From Hydrogenophilales bacterium 16-64-46 (GTDB lineage: Bacteria > Pseudomonadota > Gammaproteobacteria > Burkholderiales > Thiobacillaceae), in contig NCGY01000003.1 of the NCBI GenBank assembly GCA_002281775.1, positions 238,696 to 302,695 on the forward strand: a stretch of DNA of 64,000 nt. Reading direction: 5' to 3'. The position numbers and the translations under genes are program-made. Shown here in pieces: positions 33,760 through 43,038 of the stretch (positions within the stretch are counted from its first letter, which is position 1; each line of letters starts with the position of its first letter). The notes beneath the pieces were generated by a model. The model did not search any database and was not told the origin of the DNA. It saw nothing but the letters and a program-made list of their open reading frames with translations.

Positions 33760-34518
33760 GTGCGCTTCTGCAGCCTGGGCAGCGGCAGCGAAGGCAACGG
33801 CCTGGTGGTCGAGGCCGGCACGACCCGCGTGCTGCTCGACTGCGGCTTTGGTCTTGCCGATTGCGTCGCCCGGCTCGCCCGGCGGGGGGTCCAGGCCAGC
33901 GATCTGGCGGGCATTGTGGTCACGCACGAACACAGTGACCACATCGGCGGGGTGGGGCGGCTGGCGCGCAAGTTCGGCCTGCCGGTGTGGCTCACGGCCG
34001 GCACACGCGTGATGGCGCAGGATCTGGACGGCGTGGATGTCAGGGTGATCGACAGCCACGCCCGGTTTGCCGTCGACGCGCTCGATATCCAGCCGTTTCC
34101 GGTGCCGCACGACGCGCGCGAGCCGGTGCAGTTCGTGTTTGGCGACGGCAACCGCTCGCTCGGCGTGCTCACCGACCTGGGCTGCGTGACGCCGCACGTC
34201 GAGGCCATGCTCGATGGCGTCGATGCCCTGGTGCTGGAGTGCAACCACGACGCCGACATGCTGGAAAACGGCCCGTATCCGGTGAGTCTCAAGCGCCGCG
34301 TGGGCGGGCGCTTCGGTCATCTGGAAAACAGCCAGGCGGCGGCGCTGCTGGACAAACTGAAGCACGACGGCCTGCAGTGCGTGATGGCCGCGCATGTATC
34401 AAAAAAGAACAACACGAATGCGCTGGCGCAAACCGCGCTGGCGAATGTGCTGGGCTGCAACGCAGACGAGGTGCGCGTGGCGTGCCAGACGTCGGGATTT
34501 GACTGGATCCGCCTGTGA
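33760..34518 (+). CDS. YycJ/VicX-like metallo-beta-lactamase fold hydrolase
   Basis: A 252-residue cytosolic hydrolase with the zinc motif THEHSDH, VTHE context, later CNHDADML and AHVSKKNN. The N-terminal FCSLGSGSEGNGLVV is the signature of the YycJ/VicX group, for which exonuclease-like nucleic acid processing has been proposed. GTG start, 10 bases after bamC. It may be expressed with dapA-bamC. Confidence 0.87.
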   Translation: MRFCSLGSGSEGNGLVVEAGTTRVLLDCGFGLADCVARLARRGVQASDLAGIVVTHEHSDHIGGVGRLARKFGLPVWLTAGTRVMAQDLDGVDVRVIDSHARFAVDALDIQPFPVPHDAREPVQFVFGDGNRSLGVLTDLGCVTPHVEAMLDGVDALVLECNHDADMLENGPYPVSLKRRVGGRFGHLENSQAAALLDKLKHDGLQCVMAAHVSKKNNTNALAQTALANVLGCNADEVRVACQTSGFDWIRL

Positions 34519-34533
34519 GCGGACGAGTTTCGA

Positions 34534-35969
<1,436 letters not shown>

Positions 35970-35973
<4 letters not shown>

Positions 35974-36314
35974 GCTGGGAGCTGGGCCTGCTGGCTGCCT
36001 TCGGGCTACTGGGCTGGTACTGGTACGCCGGGATGCACGCGCGCGAGCAGGCCATCGCCGCCGGACGGCGTGCCTGCCAGAGCGCAGGCGTGCAGTTTCT
36101 CGATGAAAGCGTGGCGCAGACGCGCACCCGCCTGGCGCGCAACAGCCAGGGGCAACTGGTGTTGCAGCGCGATTTCCGCTTTGAATTTTCCGACACTGGC
36201 GACAATCGCCGCCCGGCCGTGGTCCGCATGGTCGGCGAACGGGTGGAGTGGGTGAGCCTGGATGGTGAGTGGCAGCCGGGACACCTTGCCAGCGTCAGCC
36301 GGCTGCCTGAATAA
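35970..36314 (+). CDS. DUF3301 membrane-anchored protein
   Basis: A 114-residue protein with one N-terminal membrane helix (LGLLAAFGLLGWYWYAG) and the DUF3301 soluble part (ACQSAGVQFLDESVAQTRTRL, LQRDFRFEFSDTGDNR). Function unknown. It overlaps the helicase gene by 4 bases. Confidence 0.85.
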
Positions 36315-36329
36315 ACCTGCCGTTTATTC
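36309..36329. terminator. AT-rich palindrome shared by two convergent stop codons
   Basis: GAATAAAC and GTTTATTC, perfect 8 bp arms with a 5-base loop, contain the TAA of the DUF3301 gene on one strand and the TAA of the SoxH-like gene on the other. A weak bidirectional terminator is plausible. Confidence 0.45.
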
Positions 36330-37262
36330 CTGTTCCACTTCCAGGATCGCCAGGCTGATCTGCGGGCCCAGGTTCAGGTCCCATTCGGCCCAGTTTCTGT
36401 AGGCCTTCAGCTTTTCGGCCAGCACCGGCTTCATCTCGTAATCGCTCTTGCCGTCGTTGTACATGCGGCGCACTTCGGGCAGAAGAATGTCGAACCAGGC
36501 TTTCTGCTCTTCGACGAAGGTGCGGTCGCCGCTCGTGCCGTGGCCGGGCACATAGACCCTGGCGTTGACGGCGAGGGCGCGGTCGGTGGCTTTCATCACG
36601 CCCTTGAAGGTGCCGTCGCGCAGGTTCATCACCTGGCGGGCGAGTACATTGTCGCCGGTGAAGAGAATACGGTCCTCGGCCACTTCGATCATGTCGTCGG
36701 TCTTGCTGTGGGCGTCACTGGAGGCGTGGATGCGGAAGGTCTTGCCACCGATCTTGAATTCCTGGCCGTCGGCCGTCGGCACGGTGGGGATCTCCGCGCG
36801 GGTGCCGTCGGTGTAGCCCTGGGTCATGTCCGACATCAGCTTGAGCCAGAAGGCGTCTGCACCCTCCTTGGCCACGCGGATCATGTCCGGGTGGGCAATG
36901 ATCGTGGCTTTGGGCCAGGCTTCGAGGATGGCCTGGTTGCCCAGCCAGTGGTCGCCGTGAACGTGGGTGTTGAACACGTGCGTGACCGGCAGCTGCGTGG
37001 CCTTGCGGATTTGCGCCACCACCATGCGGCCGGCCTGCACGCTGGAACCCGGATCGATCACCACCACGCTGTCTTTCGTCACCACCCAGGCCGGGTTGTT
37101 CATGAAGCCCTGGTTTTCCACCGAGGGTAGGCCCTGCGGGCCGTGGATGACCCAGGTCGACGCGCCGACTTTCTGCGCAGGGTAGGTGCGGACGGTGTCG
37201 TTGGGGCCGGCGATGGCAGCCGTGCTGAAGGCGAGGGCAGCGAGCAGGGGAAGCAGACGCAT
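36324..37262 (-). CDS. Secreted SoxH-like metallo-beta-lactamase fold hydrolase
   Basis: A 312-residue protein with signal peptide MRLLPLLAALAFSTAAIA. Zinc ligands lie in NTHVHGDH (His100, His102, Asp104, His105), SSDAHSKTDDM, FTGDNV and VPGHGTS. The block VENQGFMNN matches the one in the protein encoded at 5152-6111, and both belong to the SoxH / quinoprotein-relay group. Substrate unknown. It lies downstream of msrB and the flavin reductase on the same strand, with a 72 bp spacer. Confidence 0.85.
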   Translation of the reverse strand: MRLLPLLAALAFSTAAIAGPNDTVRTYPAQKVGASTWVIHGPQGLPSVENQGFMNNPAWVVTKDSVVVIDPGSSVQAGRMVVAQIRKATQLPVTHVFNTHVHGDHWLGNQAILEAWPKATIIAHPDMIRVAKEGADAFWLKLMSDMTQGYTDGTRAEIPTVPTADGQEFKIGGKTFRIHASSDAHSKTDDMIEVAEDRILFTGDNVLARQVMNLRDGTFKGVMKATDRALAVNARVYVPGHGTSGDRTFVEEQKAWFDILLPEVRRMYNDGKSDYEMKPVLAEKLKAYRNWAEWDLNLGPQISLAILEVEQE

Positions 37263-37334
37263 GGGAATCTCCTAGGAATGGGTTATGGCCGAACCTTACA
37301 CAGTCCGGGCGAGACAATTAATGGTCGAAAAGCG

Positions 37335-38039
37335 CTACCACCACTTTTCGAAAATGATGCGGTTCATCGGTACGCCCTGGTCGTGCAATAGGGTGCTCAT
37401 GTCCTCGACCATGCCCTTGGGGCCGCACAGGTAGTAGAGCGTGTCGTCGGGCACATGCAGGGTGTGCAGCTTGGCCGGGTCGATGCGGCCGGTGAGGCCG
37501 TGCCAGAGCGGGTCGGGCTGGGTAACGGTGATACTCACGTGCAGGTTGGCATGGTCGCGCACGGCCGCGTCGAGCTCGTCGCGGAACAGGATCTCGCGGC
37601 TGTCCGACACGCTGTATAGCAGGTGGGCCTGGGTGGCGAGCCGGGCGTCGCGTACGTGACGGAAGATCGAGAGCAGGGGCGTCACGCCCACACCGCCGCC
37701 GATCAGCACCAGGTTCTCGCTCATCTCGGGCAGGTAGACGAACGGCCCCTGTCCCTGCGACACGCGCACCGTGTCGCCCACCGCGCCGCGTTCGTGCACC
37801 CAGCGCGCAACCGGATGGGTGCTGCTGGCCTTGATCGCCAGTTCGATTTCGCCGGCGAAGAGCGGCGAGGTGGTGATGGAATAGCCGCTGGTCTGCACCT
37901 CGCCGTCGACCTCGACCGACAGATCGACCCATTGCCCCGGCAGAAAGCGGAAGGCCGGGTCGTCGATGGCAAGGCGCAGCGTGCGGATGCTGGGCGTGGC
38001 GGCGTCGAGCGCCGTCACGCGGGCGTCAAAAATGCGCAA
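37335..38039 (-). CDS. FAD/NAD(P)-binding oxidoreductase of the ferredoxin reductase family
   Basis: A 234-residue single-unit reductase without a 2Fe-2S domain. The flavin-binding barrel has FLPGQWVDL and SGYSITTSP (usual RxYS altered to SGYS). The pyridine nucleotide domain has IGGGVGVTPLLSIFRH and the C-terminal YLCGPKGMVED. An electron-transfer partner is expected but not encoded as a fusion. It lies 3 bases after msrB, so the two form an operon and the flavoprotein might supply electrons in redox repair; that is inference. Confidence 0.85.
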   Translation of the reverse strand: MRIFDARVTALDAATPSIRTLRLAIDDPAFRFLPGQWVDLSVEVDGEVQTSGYSITTSPLFAGEIELAIKASSTHPVARWVHERGAVGDTVRVSQGQGPFVYLPEMSENLVLIGGGVGVTPLLSIFRHVRDARLATQAHLLYSVSDSREILFRDELDAAVRDHANLHVSITVTQPDPLWHGLTGRIDPAKLHTLHVPDDTLYYLCGPKGMVEDMSTLLHDQGVPMNRIIFEKWW

Positions 38040-38042
38040 GGC

Positions 38043-38456
38043 TCAGTCCTGATTCTTGTCGTTGTCGGCTTCCTCGAACTGGAGCGAAGCCGAATTGATG
38101 CAGTAGCGCATACCGGTGGGCGCGGGGCCGTCCGGGAACACATGGCCCAGATGCGACCCGCACTTGCGGCACAGCGCCTCAGTGCGCACCATGCCGTGTG
38201 TGGTGTCGGTTTTTTCCGCCACAGCCTCGGGTTTCAGCGCCTGATAGAAACTCGGCCAGCCGGTACCGGAATCGAACTTGGCCGTCGAATCGAACAGCGG
38301 TTCACCGCAGGCTGCGCAGCGATAGGCCCCGTGTGCGTGATGGTCCCAGTATTGCCCGGTAAACGCGCGTTCGGTGCCCTTCTCGCGCAGGATGCGGAAC
38401 TGCTCGGGGGAGAGTGTGGCGCGCCATTCGGCGTCGGTTTTGGGGTCGGATGACAT
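38043..38456 (-). CDS. msrB: Peptide-methionine (R)-S-oxide reductase
   Basis: A 137-residue MsrB that repairs methionine sulfoxide. The catalytic cysteine is Cys119 in [10 protein letters not shown]; the zinc cysteines are Cys47/Cys50 (CAAC) and Cys96/Cys99 (CRKC). GTGWPSF and SHLGHVF complete the signature. I start it at 38456 because GGAGA sits 6 bases before that ATG and inside the alternative upstream ATG context. Confidence 0.94.
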   Translation of the reverse strand: MSSDPKTDAEWRATLSPEQFRILREKGTERAFTGQYWDHHAHGAYRCAACGEPLFDSTAKFDSGTGWPSFYQALKPEAVAEKTDTTHGMVRTEALCRKCGSHLGHVFPDGPAPTGMRYCINSASLQFEEADNDKNQD

Positions 38457-38598
38457 GGCGATCTCCATTCAAGGTCTGAAGTTTACCCGCAAGCCGGGGG
38501 GATACGGTGATCAGCGAGCTGGCTGACTGGCGACGGTTTGGACAGATGGCAGCCGGGTGTAAAGACGAGCTTTTTTTTGCCTCGACAGCCCGCAACGG

Positions 38599-38690
38599 TT
38601 GACAGCGTCATGCAGCGCGGTTTAATCTTCAACCAAGTTTTAGACTTAGTCTAAAACCCCATTTCATTCTGTCGTCGCAAGTGGCGACAG
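38599..38690 (+). promoter_or_regulatory. Promoter, palindromic operator and leader hairpin of the rubrerythrin operon
   Basis: TTGACA at 38599-38604, a 17-base spacer and TTAATC at 38622-38627 form a promoter. A perfect 21 bp palindrome at 38637-38657 (core TTTTAGACTTAGTCTAAAA) covers the expected start site, the place for a repressor. A similar palindrome overlaps the folE2 -10. A hairpin (CTGTCG 38669-38674 with CGACAG 38685-38690) follows in the leader. The rest of the spacer back to msrB shows nothing else. Confidence 0.7.
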
Positions 38691-38742
38691 ATGGGAACCC
38701 CCTGCCGCAAGGCAATCACGCAAACATAATGGAGATCAGGTT

Positions 38743-39162
38743 ATGCAACTCAAAGGCTCGAAAACCGAAGACCATCTGAAGGCCGCCTTCGCAGGCGAAT
38801 CGCAGGCCAACCGCCGTTACCTCTACTTCGCAGCAAAAGCCGACGTTGAAGGCTATAACGACGTTGCCGCCGTGTTCCGTTCCACCGCCGAAGGTGAAAC
38901 CGGCCACGCCCACGGCCACCTCGAGTACCTGGAAAAGTGCGGCGACCCCGCCACCGGCATGGCATTCGGCCCCACCGCCGATAACCTGAAGACCGCCATC
39001 GCTGGCGAAACCCACGAGTACACCGACATGTACCCTGGCATGGCCAAGGATGCGCGTGGCGAAGGTTTCGACGAAATCGCCGACTGGTTCGAAACCCTGG
39101 CCAAGGCCGAGCGCTCGCACGCCAACAAATTCCAGAAAACCCTGGACAGCCTGGGCACCTGA
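38743..39162 (+). CDS. Rubrerythrin-like di-iron peroxidase without rubredoxin domain (sulerythrin type)
   Basis: A 139-residue four-helix di-iron protein. Metal ligands are visible in [13 protein letters not shown] (Glu19), [10 protein letters not shown] (Glu52, His55), [11 protein letters not shown] (Glu89, Glu92) and [10 protein letters not shown] (Glu123, His126). The C-terminal rubredoxin domain is missing, so electrons must come from elsewhere. Members reduce hydrogen peroxide in the cytosol. GGAGATCAGG precedes the ATG. A terminator follows, then the Fe-S and DUF3501 genes that usually accompany it. Confidence 0.93.
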   Translation: MQLKGSKTEDHLKAAFAGESQANRRYLYFAAKADVEGYNDVAAVFRSTAEGETGHAHGHLEYLEKCGDPATGMAFGPTADNLKTAIAGETHEYTDMYPGMAKDARGEGFDEIADWFETLAKAERSHANKFQKTLDSLGT

Positions 39163-39178
39163 TCTGGCCTAGGATAGA

Positions 39179-39207
39179 AAGCGGGTCGCGTGCGGCCCGC
39201 TTTTTTT
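39179..39207 (+). terminator. Rho-independent terminator after rubrerythrin
   Basis: AAGCGGG(T)CG pairs with CGGCCCGCTT around a 4-base loop and is followed by seven Ts. It stands between rubrerythrin and the Fe-S gene, so the downstream genes probably receive reduced read-through. Confidence 0.85.
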
Positions 39208-39256
39208 GACCCGCATTTCTCCAACCGCAGTCCCCATACCAATACCTGGAGCAAGC

Positions 39257-40591
39257 ATGAGCACCCGCGAAGGCAGCCTCGAAGCCCCCACCCGCCACCC
39301 GCTCGACTGGAAGAATCCCGATTTCTACAGCGAGGATTCGCTCAATCACGAACTCGAACGCATTTTCGACATCTGCCACGGCTGCCGTCGCTGCGTGTCG
39401 CTGTGCACCGCTTTCCCGACCCTGTTCGACCTGGTCGACGAATCGCCCACCATGGAAGTGGATGGCATCGAGAAAAAGGACTACTGGAAAGTGGTCGACG
39501 AATGCTACCTGTGCGACCTGTGCTACATGACCAAGTGCCCCTACGTGCCGCCGCATCCGTGGAACCTGGATTTCCCGCACACCATGCTGCGCGCCAAGGC
39601 CATCAAGTTCAAAAAAGGCGAGACCACCTTCCGCGACAAGCTCCTCTCGAGCACTGACGCCATGGGCAAGCTCGCCTCGATTCCCGTGGTGGTGCAAGCC
39701 GTGAACGCCTCGCTGAAGAGCGCGCCGGTGCGCAAGCTGCTCGACAAGAACCTGGGCATCCACGCCGACCGCATCCTGCCGGAATACGATAGCGCCAAGT
39801 TCCGCTCGACAGCAAAACCCAACGCCGGCTTCCCGGTGAAAGCGGGCGAGAAAACCCCTGGCAAGGTCGCGATCTACGCCACCTGCTACGTGAACTACAA
39901 CGAGCCCGGCATCGGCCACGATCTGCTGAAGGTGCTGGCGCACAATGAAATCCCCGCCGTGCTGGTCGACAAGGAAGCCTGCTGCGGCATGCCCAAGCTG
40001 GAACTGGGCGACCTCGAAGCGGTGCAGAAGCTCAAGGAAACCAACATCCCGCATCTTGCGAAACTCGCGCGCGAAGGCTACGCCATCCTCACCGCCGTGC
40101 CTTCGTGCACGCTCATGTACAAGCAGGAACTCCCGCTCATGTTCCCCAACGATGCCGACGTGCAGGCGGTGAAGGCTGCCATGTGGGACCCCTTCGAGTA
40201 CCTGATGGCGCGCAACGCCGACGGCCTCTTGAAATCCGACTTCAAGAAACCGCTCGGCAAAGTGTCCTATCACGTGCCCTGCCACCAGCGTGTGCAGAAC
40301 ATCGGCAACAAGACACGCGATGCGCTGCAACTGGCCGGTGCCGAGGTGAACATGGTCGAGCGCTGCTCCGGCCACGACGGCACCTGGGGCGTGAAGACCG
40401 AGTGGTTCGCCAAATCGATGAAGATCGGCAAACCGGTGTTCCGCCTCATGGCCGAATCGCAGCCGAACTACGTCAGCTCCGACTGCGCGATTGCCGCCCG
40501 CCACATCCTGCAGGGCATGGGCGAGGGCGCGACCGCAGAAAAGGAACATCCCATCACGCTCATGCGCATTGCCTACGGCCTTCAAGCCTGA
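39257..40591 (+). CDS. CCG-domain iron-sulfur protein (heterodisulfide reductase / GlpC-like)
   Basis: A 444-residue protein. The N-terminal part carries two [4Fe-4S] ferredoxin clusters ([11 protein letters not shown] and [13 protein letters not shown]). The C-terminal half has two CCG-type domains, with [11 protein letters not shown], and later CHQRVQNIG plus CSGHDGTWG, as in HdrB and GlpC. It probably passes electrons between a quinone or thiol couple and the rubrerythrin. TGGAGC before the ATG at 39257 supports this start. The set rubrerythrin, CCG protein, DUF3501 recurs in many proteobacteria. Confidence 0.9.
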   Translation: MSTREGSLEAPTRHPLDWKNPDFYSEDSLNHELERIFDICHGCRRCVSLCTAFPTLFDLVDESPTMEVDGIEKKDYWKVVDECYLCDLCYMTKCPYVPPHPWNLDFPHTMLRAKAIKFKKGETTFRDKLLSSTDAMGKLASIPVVVQAVNASLKSAPVRKLLDKNLGIHADRILPEYDSAKFRSTAKPNAGFPVKAGEKTPGKVAIYATCYVNYNEPGIGHDLLKVLAHNEIPAVLVDKEACCGMPKLELGDLEAVQKLKETNIPHLAKLAREGYAILTAVPSCTLMYKQELPLMFPNDADVQAVKAAMWDPFEYLMARNADGLLKSDFKKPLGKVSYHVPCHQRVQNIGNKTRDALQLAGAEVNMVERCSGHDGTWGVKTEWFAKSMKIGKPVFRLMAESQPNYVSSDCAIAARHILQGMGEGATAEKEHPITLMRIAYGLQA

Positions 40592-40609
40592 CCAGAAAGG
40601 AGACGACCC

Positions 40610-41194
40610 ATGCCGCACATTACCCGTGAAAGCCTGATGACACTGGAAGCCTATTCAAAGATTCGCCCCGGCTTCCGCGCAGACATCATCGCGCACAAAA
40701 AGAATCGTTTCGTCATGCTGGGTGAGCACATCAGCCTGCATTTCGAAGACGAAAAAACCATGCGTTACCAGATCCAGGAGATGCTGCGCGCCGAGCGCAC
40801 GTTTGAGGAATCCGGCATCCAGGACGAACTCGACGCCTACAACCCGCTGATTCCGGACGGCAGCAACTGGAAGGCGACGATGATGATCGAATACCCCGAT
40901 CCCGACGTACGCAAGGTCGAGCTCGGCAAGCTCAAGGGCGTGGAAGACCGCGTCTTCGTGCAGGTGGCCGAAGGCCCCAAGGTCTACGCCATTGCCGACG
41001 AGGACATGGACCGCGAAAACGAGGAAAAAACCTCCTCGGTGCATTTCCTGCGCTTTGAACTCGATGCCACTTCGGCCGCCGCCGCCAAGGCCGGCAGCCC
41101 CATCCGCATGGGCATCGACCATCCCGCCTGCCCGCTGCCCGCCACCGCCGTGGCCGACAACATCCGCGCCGCCCTGGTGCTCGACCTGGCCTGA
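40610..41194 (+). CDS. DUF3501 family protein
   Basis: A 194-residue soluble protein of DUF3501 (ITRESLMTLEAYSKIRPGFR, KKNRFVMLGEHISLHFEDEKTM, MLRAERTFEESGIQDEL). No catalytic residues are obvious; a His-Pro-Ala-Cys stretch near the C-terminus (IDHPACPLP) could bind metal. AAGGAGA gives a strong ribosome site. It is the constant third member of the rubrerythrin/CCG set, and function is unknown. Confidence 0.88.
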   Translation: MPHITRESLMTLEAYSKIRPGFRADIIAHKKNRFVMLGEHISLHFEDEKTMRYQIQEMLRAERTFEESGIQDELDAYNPLIPDGSNWKATMMIEYPDPDVRKVELGKLKGVEDRVFVQVAEGPKVYAIADEDMDRENEEKTSSVHFLRFELDATSAAAAKAGSPIRMGIDHPACPLPATAVADNIRAALVLDLA

Positions 41195-41200
41195 CCGGCC

Positions 41201-42409
41201 ATGCTCAGTGCGCTGCTGATCGGGGAGGTCAAACACCGGCTCGCGGCCAGCGGCCTGCCGCTGGCGGTGGAGCTGTGGAACGGCGACATTTTTGGTGCGC
41301 CCCGTGAAAGCGCGCAGGTCGTCATGCGCATCAATAGCCCGGCTGTGCTCAAGTCATTGAGCAAACCCGGTCTGGGCGTGCTGGCCCGGGCCTACGTGCA
41401 GGGCGGGCTCGATCTGGACGGCGATATCCAGGACATCCTCGCCCTGGGCAACCAGCTCTGCGACGCCGACCGCTGCCAGCCGCGCAAGGGCGACGCCGCC
41501 TGGAAATGGTGGCGGCATACCCGTAGCCGCGACCGCAGGAACATCCAGTACCACTACGACGTTTCCAACGACTTTTACGGCCTGTGGCTCGACGCCGAAC
41601 GCGCGTATTCCTGCGCCTACTTCCGCGATGCCGGCATGAGCCTCGACGACGCGCAGATCGCCAAGTTCGACCACATCTGCCGCAAGCTGGCGCTTGAGCC
41701 CGGCGACCGTTTTCTGGACATAGGCTGCGGCTGGGGCGGCCTCATCCGCCACGCCGTGCGCCACTATGGCGTAGAAGCCGTGGGCATCACCCTGTCTGAC
41801 GACCAGCACGCCTACGCCACCGAGCGGGCACGCGAACTCGATCTGGCCGACCGCATCGAAGTGCGCCGCATGGACTACCGCGACGTGCCGGAAACCGGCG
41901 GTTACGACAAGATCGCCAGCGTCGGCATGTTCGAACACGTCGGGCGCGGCAACCTCGGTGCCTACTTCAGCAAGATCCACAGCCTGCTCAAACCCGGCGG
42001 GCTGGTGCTCAACCACGGCATCACCTCTGCCGCCGTCGGGTCGCAGGGCCTGGGCGGCGGCATTGCCGAATTTGTCGACGAATACGTGTTCCCGGGCGGC
42101 GAACTCGTCCACGTCTCCGACGTGCTGGAGGCCGCCGGCCAGGCAGGACTGGAATGCCTGGACGGTGAAAACCTGCGACCCCATTACGCCACCACCCTGT
42201 GGCATTGGGTGCGTCGTCTCGAAGCCCAGGCCAGCCGCGCCATCGAACTTATCGGCCAAGAAAAATACCGCATCTGGCGCATCTACATGGCCGGCTCTGC
42301 CCACGCCTTCGACCGGGGCTGGCTGGAACTGTGGCAAGTGTTGGCCGGCAAGGCCGTTGACGCCGCGCAGCCCAACTATCCGTTCCGGCGGGATTACATG
42401 TATCGGTGA
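41201..42409 (+). CDS. Cyclopropane-fatty-acyl-phospholipid synthase-like methyltransferase
   Basis: A 402-residue enzyme of the Cfa family. After an N-terminal lipid-binding domain comes QYHYDVSNDFYGLWLD, then YSCAYF, the SAM-binding motif FLDIGCGWGG, SVGMFEHVGRGN and a C-terminal SAHAFDRGWLELWQ region. Such enzymes add a methylene bridge to, or otherwise methylate, unsaturated lipid chains at the membrane. It starts 6 bases after DUF3501, so it is likely co-transcribed with the peroxide-defence genes. Whether the product is a cyclopropane cannot be told. Confidence 0.88.
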   Translation: MLSALLIGEVKHRLAASGLPLAVELWNGDIFGAPRESAQVVMRINSPAVLKSLSKPGLGVLARAYVQGGLDLDGDIQDILALGNQLCDADRCQPRKGDAAWKWWRHTRSRDRRNIQYHYDVSNDFYGLWLDAERAYSCAYFRDAGMSLDDAQIAKFDHICRKLALEPGDRFLDIGCGWGGLIRHAVRHYGVEAVGITLSDDQHAYATERARELDLADRIEVRRMDYRDVPETGGYDKIASVGMFEHVGRGNLGAYFSKIHSLLKPGGLVLNHGITSAAVGSQGLGGGIAEFVDEYVFPGGELVHVSDVLEAAGQAGLECLDGENLRPHYATTLWHWVRRLEAQASRAIELIGQEKYRIWRIYMAGSAHAFDRGWLELWQVLAGKAVDAAQPNYPFRRDYMYR

Positions 42410-42429
42410 GGGGGGCAGGGCGCGTGTGC

Positions 42430-42923
42430 GCCCGGCTGCCCGCTTTGACGCCGCCAATTGCTCGTTCGGCCTGTTCTTTCTGCCCGACATGGCCAGCCAG
42501 CTGCTGCACATCGTCAGCAAGGTCAAACCCGGTGGCCAGATCGTCGCCTGCTCGTTCTACCAGGGCGCGTTCGAACCCCTCGTCGATCTTTTTCTGCAAC
42601 GCATCCAGCGCTACGGCGTCAACCCGCCCGAATTCACCTGGTGCCAGCTCTACCTCGAAACCCACTACCACGCCCTCTACGCCCGCGTCGGCCTCACCGA
42701 TGTGCGCACCCACCGCCACGACGTCGGCACTCGGTTCGACGATGCCGAAGCCTGGTGGCGCGTCATCTGGTACGCCGGTTTCAGAGGCCTGGTCGCGCAG
42801 CTGGGCGAGGCCGAACTCGCCCGCTTCAAACAGGAACACCTCGCCGAAATCGGCACCCTGCACAACGGGCAGGGCATCCCGTTCAGCGTCGCCGCCCTGT
42901 TTGCCAGCGGGCGCGTGGCTTGA
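42430..42923 (+). pseudogene. C-terminal remnant of a class I SAM-dependent methyltransferase
   Basis: From about 42430 the frame reads FDAANCSFGLFFLPDM, VKPGGQIVACSFYQGAF and so on to a normal stop at 42923, as in the second half of UbiE-like methyltransferases. The N-terminal half with the glycine-rich SAM motif is absent and there is no convincing start, as the cfa-like gene ends only about 20 bases upstream. It marks the left border of the restriction island. Confidence 0.75.
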
Positions 42924-43038
42924 TCGCGGCCATGAAATGATCGGGGCAGGCCGGACGAAACGCCGCTGGCTTGTGCGAAGATTCGATAGGTAACAAATAC
43001 AGGGATGAGGAGCCCTTGGGTGTAAATACACACAATAA

